Below, in pieces: positions 25,234 to 35,400 of a DNA stretch of 64,000 nt. Origin of the DNA: Paguma larvata (taxonomy: Eukaryota; Chordata; Mammalia; Carnivora; Viverridae). Position numbers and translations under genes: made by a program. The stretch's first letter is position 1, and the number at the start of each line of letters is the position of its first letter. The notes beneath the pieces are model-generated. The model was not told the DNA's origin and made no database searches. It worked only from the letters and a program-made list of their open reading frames with translations. Location: the NCBI GenBank assembly GCA_030068075.1, contig CM057825.1:81421123-81485122 (forward strand), written 5' to 3'.

Positions 25234-25870
25234 TACAGAAATGTTACAGAGATAATGCAGACATTTCCCATATGCCTCTCACCCTTTCCTCTACTAACCT
25301 TTTACATTATACTAACCCGTCTTTGACCCAGTTAAGGAACCAGTATTGGTATATTACTGCTAACTAAACTCCCTATTCATGTTTCACTAATTTTTCCCTG
25401 ATGACCTCTTTCTGTTCCAGGATCCCATTCAGAAACTGGATATTCAGTTGTCATGACTCCCTAGGTGCCCTTAAACTGTGACAGTTTCTTCAAATTCCCA
25501 AAGTTTGAAGACCTTGACAGTTTTGAGGAGTATTAGTCAGATATTTTGTAGAATTTCTTTCAGTTTAATTTTTTGATGTGTTTCTCATGATTAGACTGGG
25601 GTTCTGGCTTTTGGAGAGGAAGACTACAGAGTTAAGTGCTGTTTTCCTCACATTATGGCAAGGTTACATGCATCAACATGACCTATTGCTGATTCTAAGC
25701 TTGATCACCTGGCCAAACAGTTTGTCAGGTCTTTTCTCTGTGAAGTTTCAATTCCCCACTTTCCATACTCGGCACTTTGCAGATCACTAAGTGCAGCAAA
25801 GAGGGGAGGAGGGGTTACTTTCAAGAGGGGATGAGGGGTTACTTAAGCTCCCCTTCTGTGGGGGGAGAGA
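25229..25870 (+). repeat. Probable 3' UTR of the old L1/HAL1-like element
   Basis: This follows the ORF1-like piece ending near 25185 in the same orientation, with the (GT)n between. Stretches such as ctgattctaagcttgatcac and gtcaggtcttttctctgtg resemble the 3' UTR of old L1-class elements. It contains a 24-bp tandem near-duplication at about 25798-25846. Family assignment is inference from context. Confidence 0.45.
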
Positions 25871-26147
25871 GGTATCTGCATTAATCATTGGGAATTCCTA
25901 ACATTACATATTTTTAATAGGGGAAAAAGTTACAGAACAATGTGCTATGTGAAGGATTACAGTGTGAACTCCACAAAAGCTGGGCAGAGAGAGTCCATTT
26001 GCCATTGAATCTCCAATTTCTAGAACAGTGTCTAATACATAAAATATGTATTCAATAACTATATACTGAATGCATCTTGGTGGAAAACAATAAAATGCAG
26101 AATAATTCTGCATCCTCCTTAGATTCTCTACTAATAATATAATAATA

Positions 26148-26345
26148 GGGGCACCTGGGTGGTTAAGTCGGCTGAGTGTCTGACTTCGGCTCAGGTCATG
26201 ATCTCGCGGTCTGTGCATTCGAGCCCCGTATCGGGCTCTGTGCTGATGGCTCAGAGCCTGGAGCCTGCTTTAGATTCTGTATCTCCCTCTCTCTCTGCCC
26301 TTCCCTTGCTCATGCTCTATGTCTCTCAAAAATAAAATTAAAAAA
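26148..26345 (+). mobile_element. Carnivore tRNA-SINE, sense
   Basis: Head ggggcacctgggtggttaag, gctcaggtcatgatctcgc, B-box region attcgagccccg, CT-rich part and A tail merging into an AT-rich run. AT-rich flanks (taataatataa on both sides) suggest a target-site duplication. Confidence 0.93.
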
Positions 26346-29101
26346 TATATATAATAATATAAATTAAAATGTATATTATAATATAAAAGATAGATTTAAT
26401 TTTCTGCAATTTCTAAACAAGATTCTTAAGCAAGATGTCTCAACATATAAGCTAATAAGTGACATCATGGATGTAAATGTAGAAGGATTCCTTCAGAAAA
26501 TAAACCTGTGCTTTTCTCTACTCAAAAGACAATGTTCTCAGCAGAAGTCTTATTTCTCACCTTTAGGAAAAGGCCTCTTCATTGAAGCATGTTTGGCATT
26601 TTTCTCTCCAGAGAAGACAAACAACTCACTGTCACTTCAAAACTCTGGGCTCTTTCTGTACTGTCTAAGAAAAAAGATAAATAACCTGTGGTGTTTAAGG
26701 GTTAAAAAAAGTAGGGAAGTTGCCTAAAAGTGCAAGCTGTTGAGGAAAAAAAGTTGTATTTAAGCCCTTTTGTTCTTTAAATGTATCTTAAAATGTTACC
26801 TGCAATGATGCTTCACTGTCCAAGAAATATGTAAGAAAGAGATCTTTGGTAGAGAAGGTAAGTAATAATAATAGAAAGTTGTTGGAAGCAAAAGAAAGAG
26901 ACCTGACTTTGACTGTTAGGAAAAGGGAGGCTCGAGCTCTTCCTTCAATGATATGTTTGGGATAGTTAGGTGTGGTAGGTTCTGGGGAATGTGTCTCTGG
27001 GAATGCACCTAATGCAGAGATCAGAGAGGTGGCCCAATGAGAGAACTTGTTGGAACACCTGTGTCTGATGGGGACCCATGGCACAAGGAATGTAGTTGAG
27101 ATGTAGGTAAGCCACCCACCAAACTTTTGGTCATAGCAGGGGCTTGAGGTCTTACTGTCTTACGAAACAAGGCCCTGGCAGGACCTGCCAGCCACTCCTG
27201 AATTATGTGGGAATTACACCTCCGCAATCCCCCTGGCCGCTATGTTTGTTGGTTGAGGCTTGTATCTCAGTATATTCTTGAAAATACTTGAGATTAGCCC
27301 GTGTGGTAATGCAGTCAGTTAGCATTTGAGGTACCCTAATTAAGCATCTATATTCTAGAAGTCGCTAAAGCAAAAGCTGCAAATATCAATGCATTTGCAC
27401 TTGAGATAGTTAACAAGAGGAATACTGGAAATAACTTTTCAGTTGTGAAGTGAACGTTAGTTAATATCTGCAGTTAGCTCGATCTAATGTATCAACACCT
27501 CTTTGTAACTAGGTTATATGAATCGGGCCAAAAAATCGGGTGTCGAACTGTTCTGCCCTGTTTTATCCACTTAATAGAGGATTCTGTCTCCTAATCTAAT
27601 CTGAAGACAATATTATCCTGTCTTCAGTATAATTTTACATTTGCCCTTCATAGGAGGAAATTAGATGAGACAGGAAGTAAGGACTACTCTGAGTTTATGT
27701 ATAGGCTATGTATTTTCTGTGCCTGTACAGTAAAATGTGTGGAAAATTGGACTTAAACTTGCTTTCCCTCTTAACCTTCTACCTGCTGGTAAGGTTGTGG
27801 GGAAGGAGAACTCTGCTTTTAATACCTACAGCCACTAGGAGCTGCTTACTCTCTCCATAGAGAATCTGACTCTGAGAAAAGCTGAACTAGCATAGTTCAA
27901 GTCACTAACAGTGGGTGTGAGCTCCAGATTTTGGAAGGAAGCTGTGACACATCGGTTTATTCTGAAAAGGTCAGGAAATAGGGGAGAGAACTGTATATCT
28001 GAACTTAGAAAAATCTGTGAAAAATAGTCCAAACTGTGGTTGTTCATGGTAGATAAAGGGATAAATAAACAGGTAAGGTCTTTCACTTTAGATACTTATA
28101 TATATTTGCTGTGCAAATATATGTATTTTTAGAATATGTGTGTCAGTGTGTGTATATGTGTGTGTTAATATGCATGCAAATCTATGAATAAATTTGGAGC
28201 ATATAAACTTTAGAGTGTGATTTTTCTTTTAGTTGGAATTGGAGTGAGTAACTGATTTACTTACTTAGAAAGATTTTGTCTGCAGGTGTGAATTGTTGTT
28301 AAAAAGAAAAAAAGAAGTCAGCTTTCCTTTGTCAAATATGTGCCAGTGAATTCTTTTTCAAGTTTAAATCTGTATCAAGCGATTTCTTTTACAGAAAAGG
28401 TGTTACAAAGCCATGCACTGCATTGTACAATATCTGTCTGCTTTTTTGACACTGAGCACATAGGCAATATTTTAATTTCTTTTTTCCCTCTTATTAGACT
28501 TGAATAAAGAAGACATTTTGCATTAATAATTTAGAAGTTATCTGTGCTTGTAGAGAAAGTACAATTAAAATTCTGTTTTTCAATCCAGGAAGTGTTTTGT
28601 GAGTGTGTACTATATGATCCATATTATGTGTTAGAAACGACTTATTTCTTTGTAATATAAGTTTAACAAGTAACTCCTCTCTGTGACATCTGAGAATCAA
28701 ACAGAAACTAATTTTTCCCCCAGATGAAAAGAAACTCAGTTTCTTCTTGATCTTCTCATTTGGTACCTTTCTTCTGAATATAGAGCCCCACAGTTTTCTC
28801 TTCTAGTGCCTTCAGGTTATTTTGTATTCATGTTGTATTCATGACCAGAGTGGTGCCAATTGCAGTACAGGTCAGGCCACTTCTCTGTGTGATCTTGAAG
28901 AAATAGAGATCCAGTGATTTCTGTGGCGAAGAAGTACGTACCTCTTAGTTTATTGGGGCAGATTTAGGTAGACTATACATGTGAAGTTCTTACTGTAGAA
29001 TATGCTCTCAGTAAATGTTAGATACTTTCCCTGTAGATATGTATATATATTCTTTACCAGCAGCATCATCATCACCACCACCATTTTACTTATTAATATA
29101 T
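26346..29101. other. Unrecognised sequence; GC-richer patch at 26935-27240
   Basis: No gene or RNA gene that I can identify. The part at about 26935-27240 is less AT-rich than its surroundings and carries two overlapping antisense open frames (26788-27084 and 27021-27227) without recognisable domains. It may be an old LTR or other decayed repeat. Elsewhere nothing recognised. Confidence 0.4.
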
Positions 29102-29119
29102 ATGGAGAGGCTTTATTTT

Positions 29120-29274
29120 AAACTTTTTTTAATGTTAATTTATTTATGAGAGAGAGAGACAGCATGAGCAGGGGAGGGGCAGAAAGAGAGGGAGATACAG
29201 AATCCAAAGCAGGCTCCAGGCTCTGAGCTGTCTGCACAGAGCCCGGTGCAGGGCTCGAACTCACAAACCATGAG
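29120..29274 (-). mobile_element. 5'-truncated carnivore SINE with target-site duplications
   Basis: Antisense: T-rich tail, GA-rich body, ctgcacagagcccggtgcag, then cgaactcacaaaccatgag, where it stops. The tRNA head is absent. It is flanked by atggagaggctttatttt (29102-29119) and atggagaagctttatttt (29275-29292), 17 of 18 matching. The truncation therefore happened at insertion rather than by later deletion. Confidence 0.9.
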
Positions 29275-29399
29275 ATGGAGAAGCTTTATTTTTAAAGTTA
29301 TTTTTGTTAAATAGATATTGTACAGAAGTAATATTCAAATAAATGGATTTTAGTTTGCCTACAACTGCTCTAGTTTTAAAGTGGGACTGTTTCTTATAA

Positions 29400-29857
29400 G
29401 AAGAAAGAACTCTTCCAAATCAATAAGAAAAGGACAAACATTCCAGTAGAAAAGCAATTAAAATTGGCATAAGCACGTCACAAGACAGGTTATCCAAATA
29501 TCCAGTAAATATGAAAAGGACTCAAACAAATTAGGAATTAGGAAATATAAAATGAAACCATAACCGGATTTCAGTACACACCAACCGTAAGGACTGAAAT
29601 AAAAATTACTGACAGTTCCTAGTGTTGTCAAGAATTTTAGGAGACTAAGACACTTATACATGGTTTGTGGAGTGGATATTGGTGAAACCATACTGGAGAA
29701 CTTTTAGGTATTTCTTGCTTAACCTGAACATTTACATATTTTAGGTTTCTTAGTTATGTACCCAACAGATATGTATGGTATGCATACATGCACTCTAAGT
29801 CGTAGACTTACACAGGAATGTTTATAGGAGCACTATTTACAGTAGTTAAAGCTGGGA
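29400..29857 (+). mobile_element. Old L1 ORF2 C-terminal fragment, left half
   Basis: Sense-strand match to late ORF2 of ancient L1: caaatcaataagaaaagg, then tatccaaatatccagtaaat, taaaatgaaaccataacc, and tttataggagcactatttac. The frame is destroyed. It continues without a gap at 36529 (from the target-site copy on), so the full-length L1 inserted into it. Confidence 0.85.
29848..29857 (+). repeat. Target-site duplication of the full-length L1, left copy
   Basis: aaagctggga, identical to 36529-36538. The preceding bases are gtt, so the break is at TT/AAAG on the plus strand, a near-canonical L1 endonuclease site (TT/AAAA). Confidence 0.9.
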
Positions 29858-29867
29858 GCCGATAGGC

Positions 29868-29878
29868 AACATGGCGGA
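29868..29878 (+). promoter_or_regulatory. YY1-like site at the L1 5' end
   Basis: caacatggcgg matches the YY1 core (AAnATGGCGG). In human L1 a YY1 site at about +13 to +21 directs accurate initiation. The near-identical placement here, in an otherwise unrelated 5' UTR, suggests the same role. Confidence 0.6.
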
Positions 29879-30161
29879 GGAGTAGGGGGCTCCAGTATTT
29901 CGCTTGCCCTTTAAAGGGGGACGACTGAAACCATTGTCTCTCTCTCAACTCCAAAAATCGGGGGGAAAAGGTGCTAGAGCTGACAAGAAACTAAGGCGAA
30001 AACAGACACGGCCCAACTGAACTGTGAGTTTAATCTGGGTCGGATAAAACGAACTCGAACTCGGGAAGTTGAGCTGAGGGGAGGGTGAGCGTCTTCGGAG
30101 ATAGCTGGGAAAGTGCCAATCGAACTACATCTGAACGAGAGGGCCAGAGCGGGTGAGACTG

Positions 30162-30518
30162 CTACCATCCAGCCCCAAGATGCAGGGCTTTTGAAGAGAA
30201 GTTCAGTGGCAAGAAGCAGCAATCCCCGAGCGCTGCTGGGACCGCACCAACCCCATCCTGAGCCACTGGGACGCGCGCGGGAGGGACTGGCAGCGGGGAT
30301 GCAGGCGGCGCCGCCTGCGGAGCACCTCTAACCCCGGCACAATTATAACGAAATTGGGAAGTGGCAGACGGCCGCCTCACCACGCCACTCGCCCAGCGCC
30401 TCCGGGGCGCGCGCGCTGCCGTCACAGGCAGCCGGGACCCAGGCAGCGGCTCCTGCGGAGCACCTCTAACCCCCGCACAGTTACAGCCAAATCGGGGGGT
30501 AGCAGAAGGCTGCGCCAC
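30162..30518 (-). other. Antisense open frame in the L1 5' UTR (118 codons, no ATG start)
   Basis: The frame spans the tandem repeat and so encodes two similar segments (each with a NCAGVRGAPQ core). Its upstream limit is a GTG, not ATG, and it is rich in Ala, Pro and Arg as expected from CpG-rich DNA. Human L1 has an antisense ORF0 in a comparable place, but there is no sequence resemblance that I recognise. Probably a by-product of GC-rich repeats; noted because of its position. Confidence 0.25.
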
Positions 30519-30601
30519 CGCGCCACCCTCGCCCAGCGCCTCCGGGCACGCACCCTGCCGGGATAGGCAGCAGGGACCCAGGCAGCCCCAGGCGGCGGCT
30601 C
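30314..30601 (+). repeat. Tandem duplication of about 138 bp in the L1 5' UTR
   Basis: Copy 1 starts at 30314 and copy 2 at 30452, both with cctgcggagcacctctaacc. Both run through cgcccagcgcctccggg and gggacccaggcagc. The second copy has diverged by small indels and extends to about 30601. A weaker partial copy may precede them. 138 is divisible by three, so open frames on either strand pass through both copies. CpG-dense. Confidence 0.8.
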
Positions 30602-30937
30602 CAGTAAACTAGGCTGGCGTGGGCGGTGGAGAGAGAACAGAAATAAAGGGGCGAATAAAGCCTCCAGGACTGGTGGCGCGGGTCTGGAGAGACGCCATTG
30701 TAGTCTTAGAAGCCAGGAAGTCACCCCAGAAGCCATCCCTGCAGCAGTGGAGGCCAGACCCGCCTACACTAAACCACGCCCCTCCCAAACTATCAGCAGG
30801 AGCGACTGATCCAAGTGGAGATTGCTGCCTGGAGTAACGCCAGTCATTTCTTCTTTTTAAATTTATCCCTCCCTTTCTCATTCCTACCGATCCCCATCCC
30901 TGAGCTGGTCATCCAGGGTACTGACTGGCTTAATCAT

Positions 30938-31062
30938 TTTTTTTGCTTTTTTTGTTTTTTGTTTTTTTGTTTTTTTTTTGTTTGTTTGTTTGTTTGGGTT
31001 TTGTTTTGTTTTGTTTTGTTTTTTTTGTTTGTTTTTTGTTTTTTGTTTTTGTTTTGTTTTTT
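30938..31062 (+). repeat. T/G-rich (TTTTG)n tract in the L1 5' UTR
   Basis: About 125 bases of T runs broken by single G, C or GG (tttttgtttttt, gtttgtttgtttg, gttttgttttg) between the CpG-rich promoter and ORF1. The transcript would carry a long U/G-rich stretch. The frames crossing it (30815-31128) are low-complexity Phe/Leu/Val strings and not genes. Confidence 0.9.
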
Positions 31063-31508
31063 AACCCACTCTTCGAGGACATGTCCTACAACCTATTCTT
31101 TACTTCCCTAGCCCTTTATCTGGAATAACCAGGCCGTATAAGTTCATCTAGACGACATCGATCTTTATTCCTTTTCCCTCGCACCTGTCCTTATTCTGAT
31201 TTCTATCAGTCTGGATTAAACCCTTTAGTCGCTCTACCTGGGCAAAGTCCACTTCCTTCTTCTCCCTGCACCAGTCATTATTCTCTCTATATATGCTCTG
31301 CCACCAGCACACTACATACCCTGTCCTTAACGTGTAGCTGTTACTTCAGGACATTGCCCTCAGAGAGTCACTTGTTATTTTTTTTCTGTTGTGAACCGCT
31401 TGTCTGGACCATTTGTCGGTACGTTTGAGTATTTCTGTGTTCTGTGTGTCTGTCAGTTTTCCTTTCCAGGGCAACTTCAAGAAACAACCCATAACACATC
31501 CAGCCAAA

Positions 31509-32402
31509 ATGACGAGACGGAAGAATTCTCCTGAAAAGAGTCTACAAGAAGCAGTGACAGCTCAAGAATTAATGAAAACAGATATAAGCAACATAACAGA
31601 ACTTGAATATAGAATGTTAATCATAAAACTAATTGCTGGCCTTGAAAAAAGCTTAGATGAATGCAAGGGGTCCCACGAGGCAAAGTTCAAAGACCTTAAA
31701 AACGGTCAGGAAGAATTAAAGAAGACATTGGAAGAAATACAGGGGAAACTGGAAGCAGCCACAGCACGGATTGAAGAGGTAGAGGAAAGAGTTAGTGCAT
31801 TAGAAGACAAAATCATTGAAAAAGAGGAAGCAGATAAAAAGAGAGAGAAGCTGATCCAGGAACAGGAAAGGAGAATTCGAGAGCTGAGCGATGCAGTCAA
31901 AAGAAACAATATCCGTATCATAGGAGTTCCAGAGGAAGAAGAGAGAGAGAAAGGAGTCGAAGGGATTCTTGAACAAATCATTGCTGAGAACTTCCTCAAC
32001 ATGAGAAAGGAAACGGGCATGGAAATCCAAGAGGCACAGAGAACTCCCCTCAGACGTAACTTGAATAGACCTTCTGCACGGCACATCATAGTGAAGCTGG
32101 CAAAATACAAAGATAGGGAGAGAATCCTGAAAGCAGCTAGGGACAAAAGAACCCTAACATACAAAGGGAGACCTATAAGGGTAGTAGCAGACTTATCTAC
32201 AGAAACTTGGCAAGCCAGAAAGGAATGGCAGGATATCTTCAATGTGATGAGCAAGAAGGACATGCAACCAAGAATTCTGTATCTGGCTAGCCTGTCATTC
32301 AGAATAGAAGGAGAGATCAAGGTTTTTCCCAACAAACAAAAACTGAAAGAATTTATCACAAATAAGCCAGCACTGCAAGAGATCCTGAGGGGCATTCTAT
32401 GA
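31509..32402 (+). CDS. ORF1: L1 ORF1 protein (RNA-binding nucleic acid chaperone), 297 aa
   Basis: ORF1p is the trimeric RNA-binding protein that coats L1 RNA in cytoplasmic ribonucleoprotein and is required for retrotransposition. Visible layout: short basic N terminus ([10 protein letters not shown]), coiled coil about residues 37-132 with heptad Leu/Ile/Val and many Glu/Lys, RRM-type domain about 133-228 ([13 protein letters not shown], then RHIIVKL), and C-terminal domain about 229-297 ([37 protein letters not shown]). The start is the ATG at 31509, with A at -3. The open frame extends 32 codons upstream but without an ATG. Length is close to human ORF1p (338) minus its longer N terminus. 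Odd: the conserved YPA(K/R)LS motif reads YLASLS at residues 258-263. The stop TGA overlaps the first ATG of ORF2 by ATGA. Confidence 0.96.
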   Translation: MTRRKNSPEKSLQEAVTAQELMKTDISNITELEYRMLIIKLIAGLEKSLDECKGSHEAKFKDLKNGQEELKKTLEEIQGKLEAATARIEEVEERVSALEDKIIEKEEADKKREKLIQEQERRIRELSDAVKRNNIRIIGVPEEEEREKGVEGILEQIIAENFLNMRKETGMEIQEAQRTPLRRNLNRPSARHIIVKLAKYKDRERILKAARDKRTLTYKGRPIRVVADLSTETWQARKEWQDIFNVMSKKDMQPRILYLASLSFRIEGEIKVFPNKQKLKEFITNKPALQEILRGIL

Positions 32403-35400
32403 AGACAAGGTGGCAAAGAACACAAACTACCAGAGACAGCCTTACAAACATGAAACTTACAGATAATACAGCGACTGTAAGCCCATATTTTTCAATATTA
32501 ACACTGAATGTAAATGGACTAAATGCGCCAATCAAAAGACACAGGATAACAGAATGGATTAAAAAACAAGACCCATCTATTTGCTGTCTTCAAGAAACTC
32601 ATCTTAAACCTGAAGACACCTTCAGATTGAAAGTGAGGGGATGGAGAACTATCTACCATGCTACTGGAAGTCAGAAGAAAGCCGGAGTAGCCACACTTAT
32701 ATCAGACGAATTAGACTTTAAAATGAACGATGTAATAAGAGATGAGGAAGGACATTATATAATAGTCTCAGGGACCATCCAGCAGGAAGAGCTAACAATT
32801 GTAAATATCTACGCACCGAATTCAGGGGCACCCAAATTTGTAAAACAACTAATTACAAACATTAGCAACCTCATTGATAAAAATGTCCTAATAGTAGGGG
32901 ATCTCAACACTCCACTCTCAGCATTGGATAGATCCACAAAACAGAAAATCTCTGCAGAAACAATAGCCCTGAATGACACATTAGAACAGATGGGCCTCAC
33001 AGACATCTTTAGGGTCCTTCATCCAGAAGCTAAGGAATTTACGTTCTTCTCATCTGCACACGGTACATTTTCCAAGATAGACCACATTCTGGGGCACAGG
33101 GAAGCTCTGAATAAATATAAAGGAATTGAGATCATACCGTGTACACTGTCAGACCACAATGCTTTGAAACTTGAAATCAACCACAGGAGAAACCCTGGAA
33201 AATATCCAAGAACATGGCGGCTAAGAAATAACCTACTAAAAGATGACTGGGTCAACCAAGCCATCAGAGAAGAAATTAAAAAATACATGGAAACAAATGA
33301 AAATGAAAATACAACAATCCAAACGCTCTGGGATGCAGCAAAGGCAGTCCTGAGAGGGAAATATATTGCAATCCAGGCCCATCTCAAGAAACAAGAAAAA
33401 TCAATAACACAAATTCTAACAGCACGCCTAAAGGAACTAGAAGCAGATCAACTAAAACAAGCCAAGCCCAGCAGAAAGAGAGAAATAACAAAGATCAGAG
33501 CTCAAATTAACCATATGAAGACAGAAAAGGTAGTGGAACAGATCAATGAAACCAAAAGCTGGTTCTTTGAAAAAATAAACAAAATAGACAGACCTCTAGC
33601 CAGACTTCTCAAAAAGAAAAGAGAGAGAACTCAAATAGATAAAATCGTGAATGAAAAGGGAGAAATTACAACCAATCCCTCAGAGACACAAGCAATCATC
33701 AGAGAATACTATGAAAAATTATATGCCACCAAACTTGGCAATCTGGAAGAAATGGACAGCTTCCTAAATAGCCACATGCTACCAAAACTCAAACGGGAAG
33801 AAATAGAAAATTTGAACAGACCCATAACTAGTGAAGAAATAGAATCAGTTATTAAAAACCTCCCAGCAAATAAAAGCCCTGGACCAGATGGCTTTCCTGC
33901 GGAATTTTACCAGACATTTAAAACAGAGTTAATTCCTATCCTCCTCAAGCTGTTCCAAAAAATTGAAACGGAAGGAAAACTCCCGGACTCATTCTATGAA
34001 GCCAGCATCACTTTGATTCCCAAACCAGATAGAGACCCAGCAAAGAAAGAAAATTACAGGCCAATATCCCTGATGAATATGGATGCAAAAATTCTCAACA
34101 AGATACTAGCAAATCGAATCCAACAGCATATAAAGAGAATTATCCACCATGATCAAGTAGGATTCATCCCTGGGTTGCAGGGCTGGTTCAATATTCGCAA
34201 ATCAATCAACGTGATACATCACATCAACAAAAGAAAAGATAAGAACCATATGATCCTGTCAATAGATGCAGAAAAAGCATTTGACAAAATACAGCATCCT
34301 TTCTTAATAAAAACTCTCGAGAAAGTCGGGATAGAAGGAACATACTTAAACATCATAAAAACCATATATGAAAAGCCCACGGCTAATATCATCCTCAATG
34401 GGGAAAAATTGAAAGCCTTCCCCCTGAGATCAGGAACACGACAGGGGTGTCCACTCTCGCCACTGCTATTTAACATAGTGCTGGAAGTCTTAGCATCAGC
34501 CATCAGACAACAAAACAAAATAAAAGGCATCAAGATTGGCAAGGAGGAAGTCAAACTTTCACTTTTTGCAGATGACATGATACTTTACATGGAAAACCCG
34601 ACGGAATCCACCAAAAGCCTACTAGAACTGATTCATGATTTCAGCAAAGTTGCAGGATACAAAATCAATGAACAGAAATCGGTGGCATTTCTATACACCA
34701 ACAATGAAGCAGCAGAAAGAGAAATGAAGAAGCTAATCCCTTTCACAATTGCACCAAAAACCATAAAATACTTAGGAATAAACCTAACCAAAGATGTGAA
34801 AGACCTCTACACTGAAAACTATAAAAAACTTATGAAGGAAATTGAGGAAGACACAAGGAAATGGAAAAACATTCCATGCTCATGGATTGGAAGAATAAAT
34901 ATCGTCAAAATGGCAATACTACCCAAAGCAATCTACACATTCAATGCAATCCCAATCAAAATTGCACCAGCATTCTTCTCAAAGCTAGAGCAAACAATCC
35001 TAAAATTTGTATGGAACCACAAAAGACCTCGAATAGCCAAAATAATACTGAAGAATAAAACCAAGGCGGGAGGCATCACAACCCCAGACTTTAACCTCTA
35101 CTACAAAGCGGTGGTCATCAAGACTGTATGGTATTGGCACAAAAACAGACGCATAGACCAATGGAATAGAATAGAAAACTCAGAAATGGACCCGCAAGTA
35201 TATGGCCAACTAATCTTTGACAAAGCGGGAAAATGTATCCAATGGAAAAAAGACAGCCTCTTTAACAAATGGTGCTGGGAGAATTGGACAGCAACATGCA
35301 AAAGAATGAAACTAGACCACTTTCTTACACCACTCACAAAAATAAATTCTAAATGGATAAAAGATCTGAATGTGAGACAGGAAACCGTCAGAATCCTAGA

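Larger units (their letters stand above)
29858..31508 (+). promoter_or_regulatory. L1 5' UTR with internal RNA polymerase II promoter
   Basis: The region before ORF1 carries the L1 promoter. It begins gccgataggcaacatggcgg, with a YY1-like motif (caacatggcgg, 29868-29878) starting about 11 bases from the end, the position at which human L1 has its YY1 site that sets transcription start. It then becomes CpG-dense (about 30100-30620) with a tandem duplication, followed by a T/G tract (30938-31062) and a pyrimidine-rich leader before ORF1. The promoter function is known for L1 as a family and inferred here. Confidence 0.85.

Noticed and set aside
30815..31128. Hydrophobic Phe/Leu/Val-rich frames resembling a membrane protein
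   Set aside because: They are translations of the (TTTTG)n tract in the L1 5' UTR.
31413..31508. Upstream in-frame extension of ORF1 (32 codons)
   Set aside because: The frame is open but its first codon is TTG and it has no ATG; the ATG at 31509 has a good context and gives the normal L1 ORF1 N terminus.
31706..32425. Long antisense frame opposite ORF1 (239 codons)
   Set aside because: It is the reverse-strand shadow of the ORF1 coiled-coil and RRM codons, with Ser/Leu-rich composition expected from such a shadow.
34861..35058. Frame inside ORF2 in another reading frame
   Set aside because: A shadow of the ORF2 reverse-transcriptase coding sequence.
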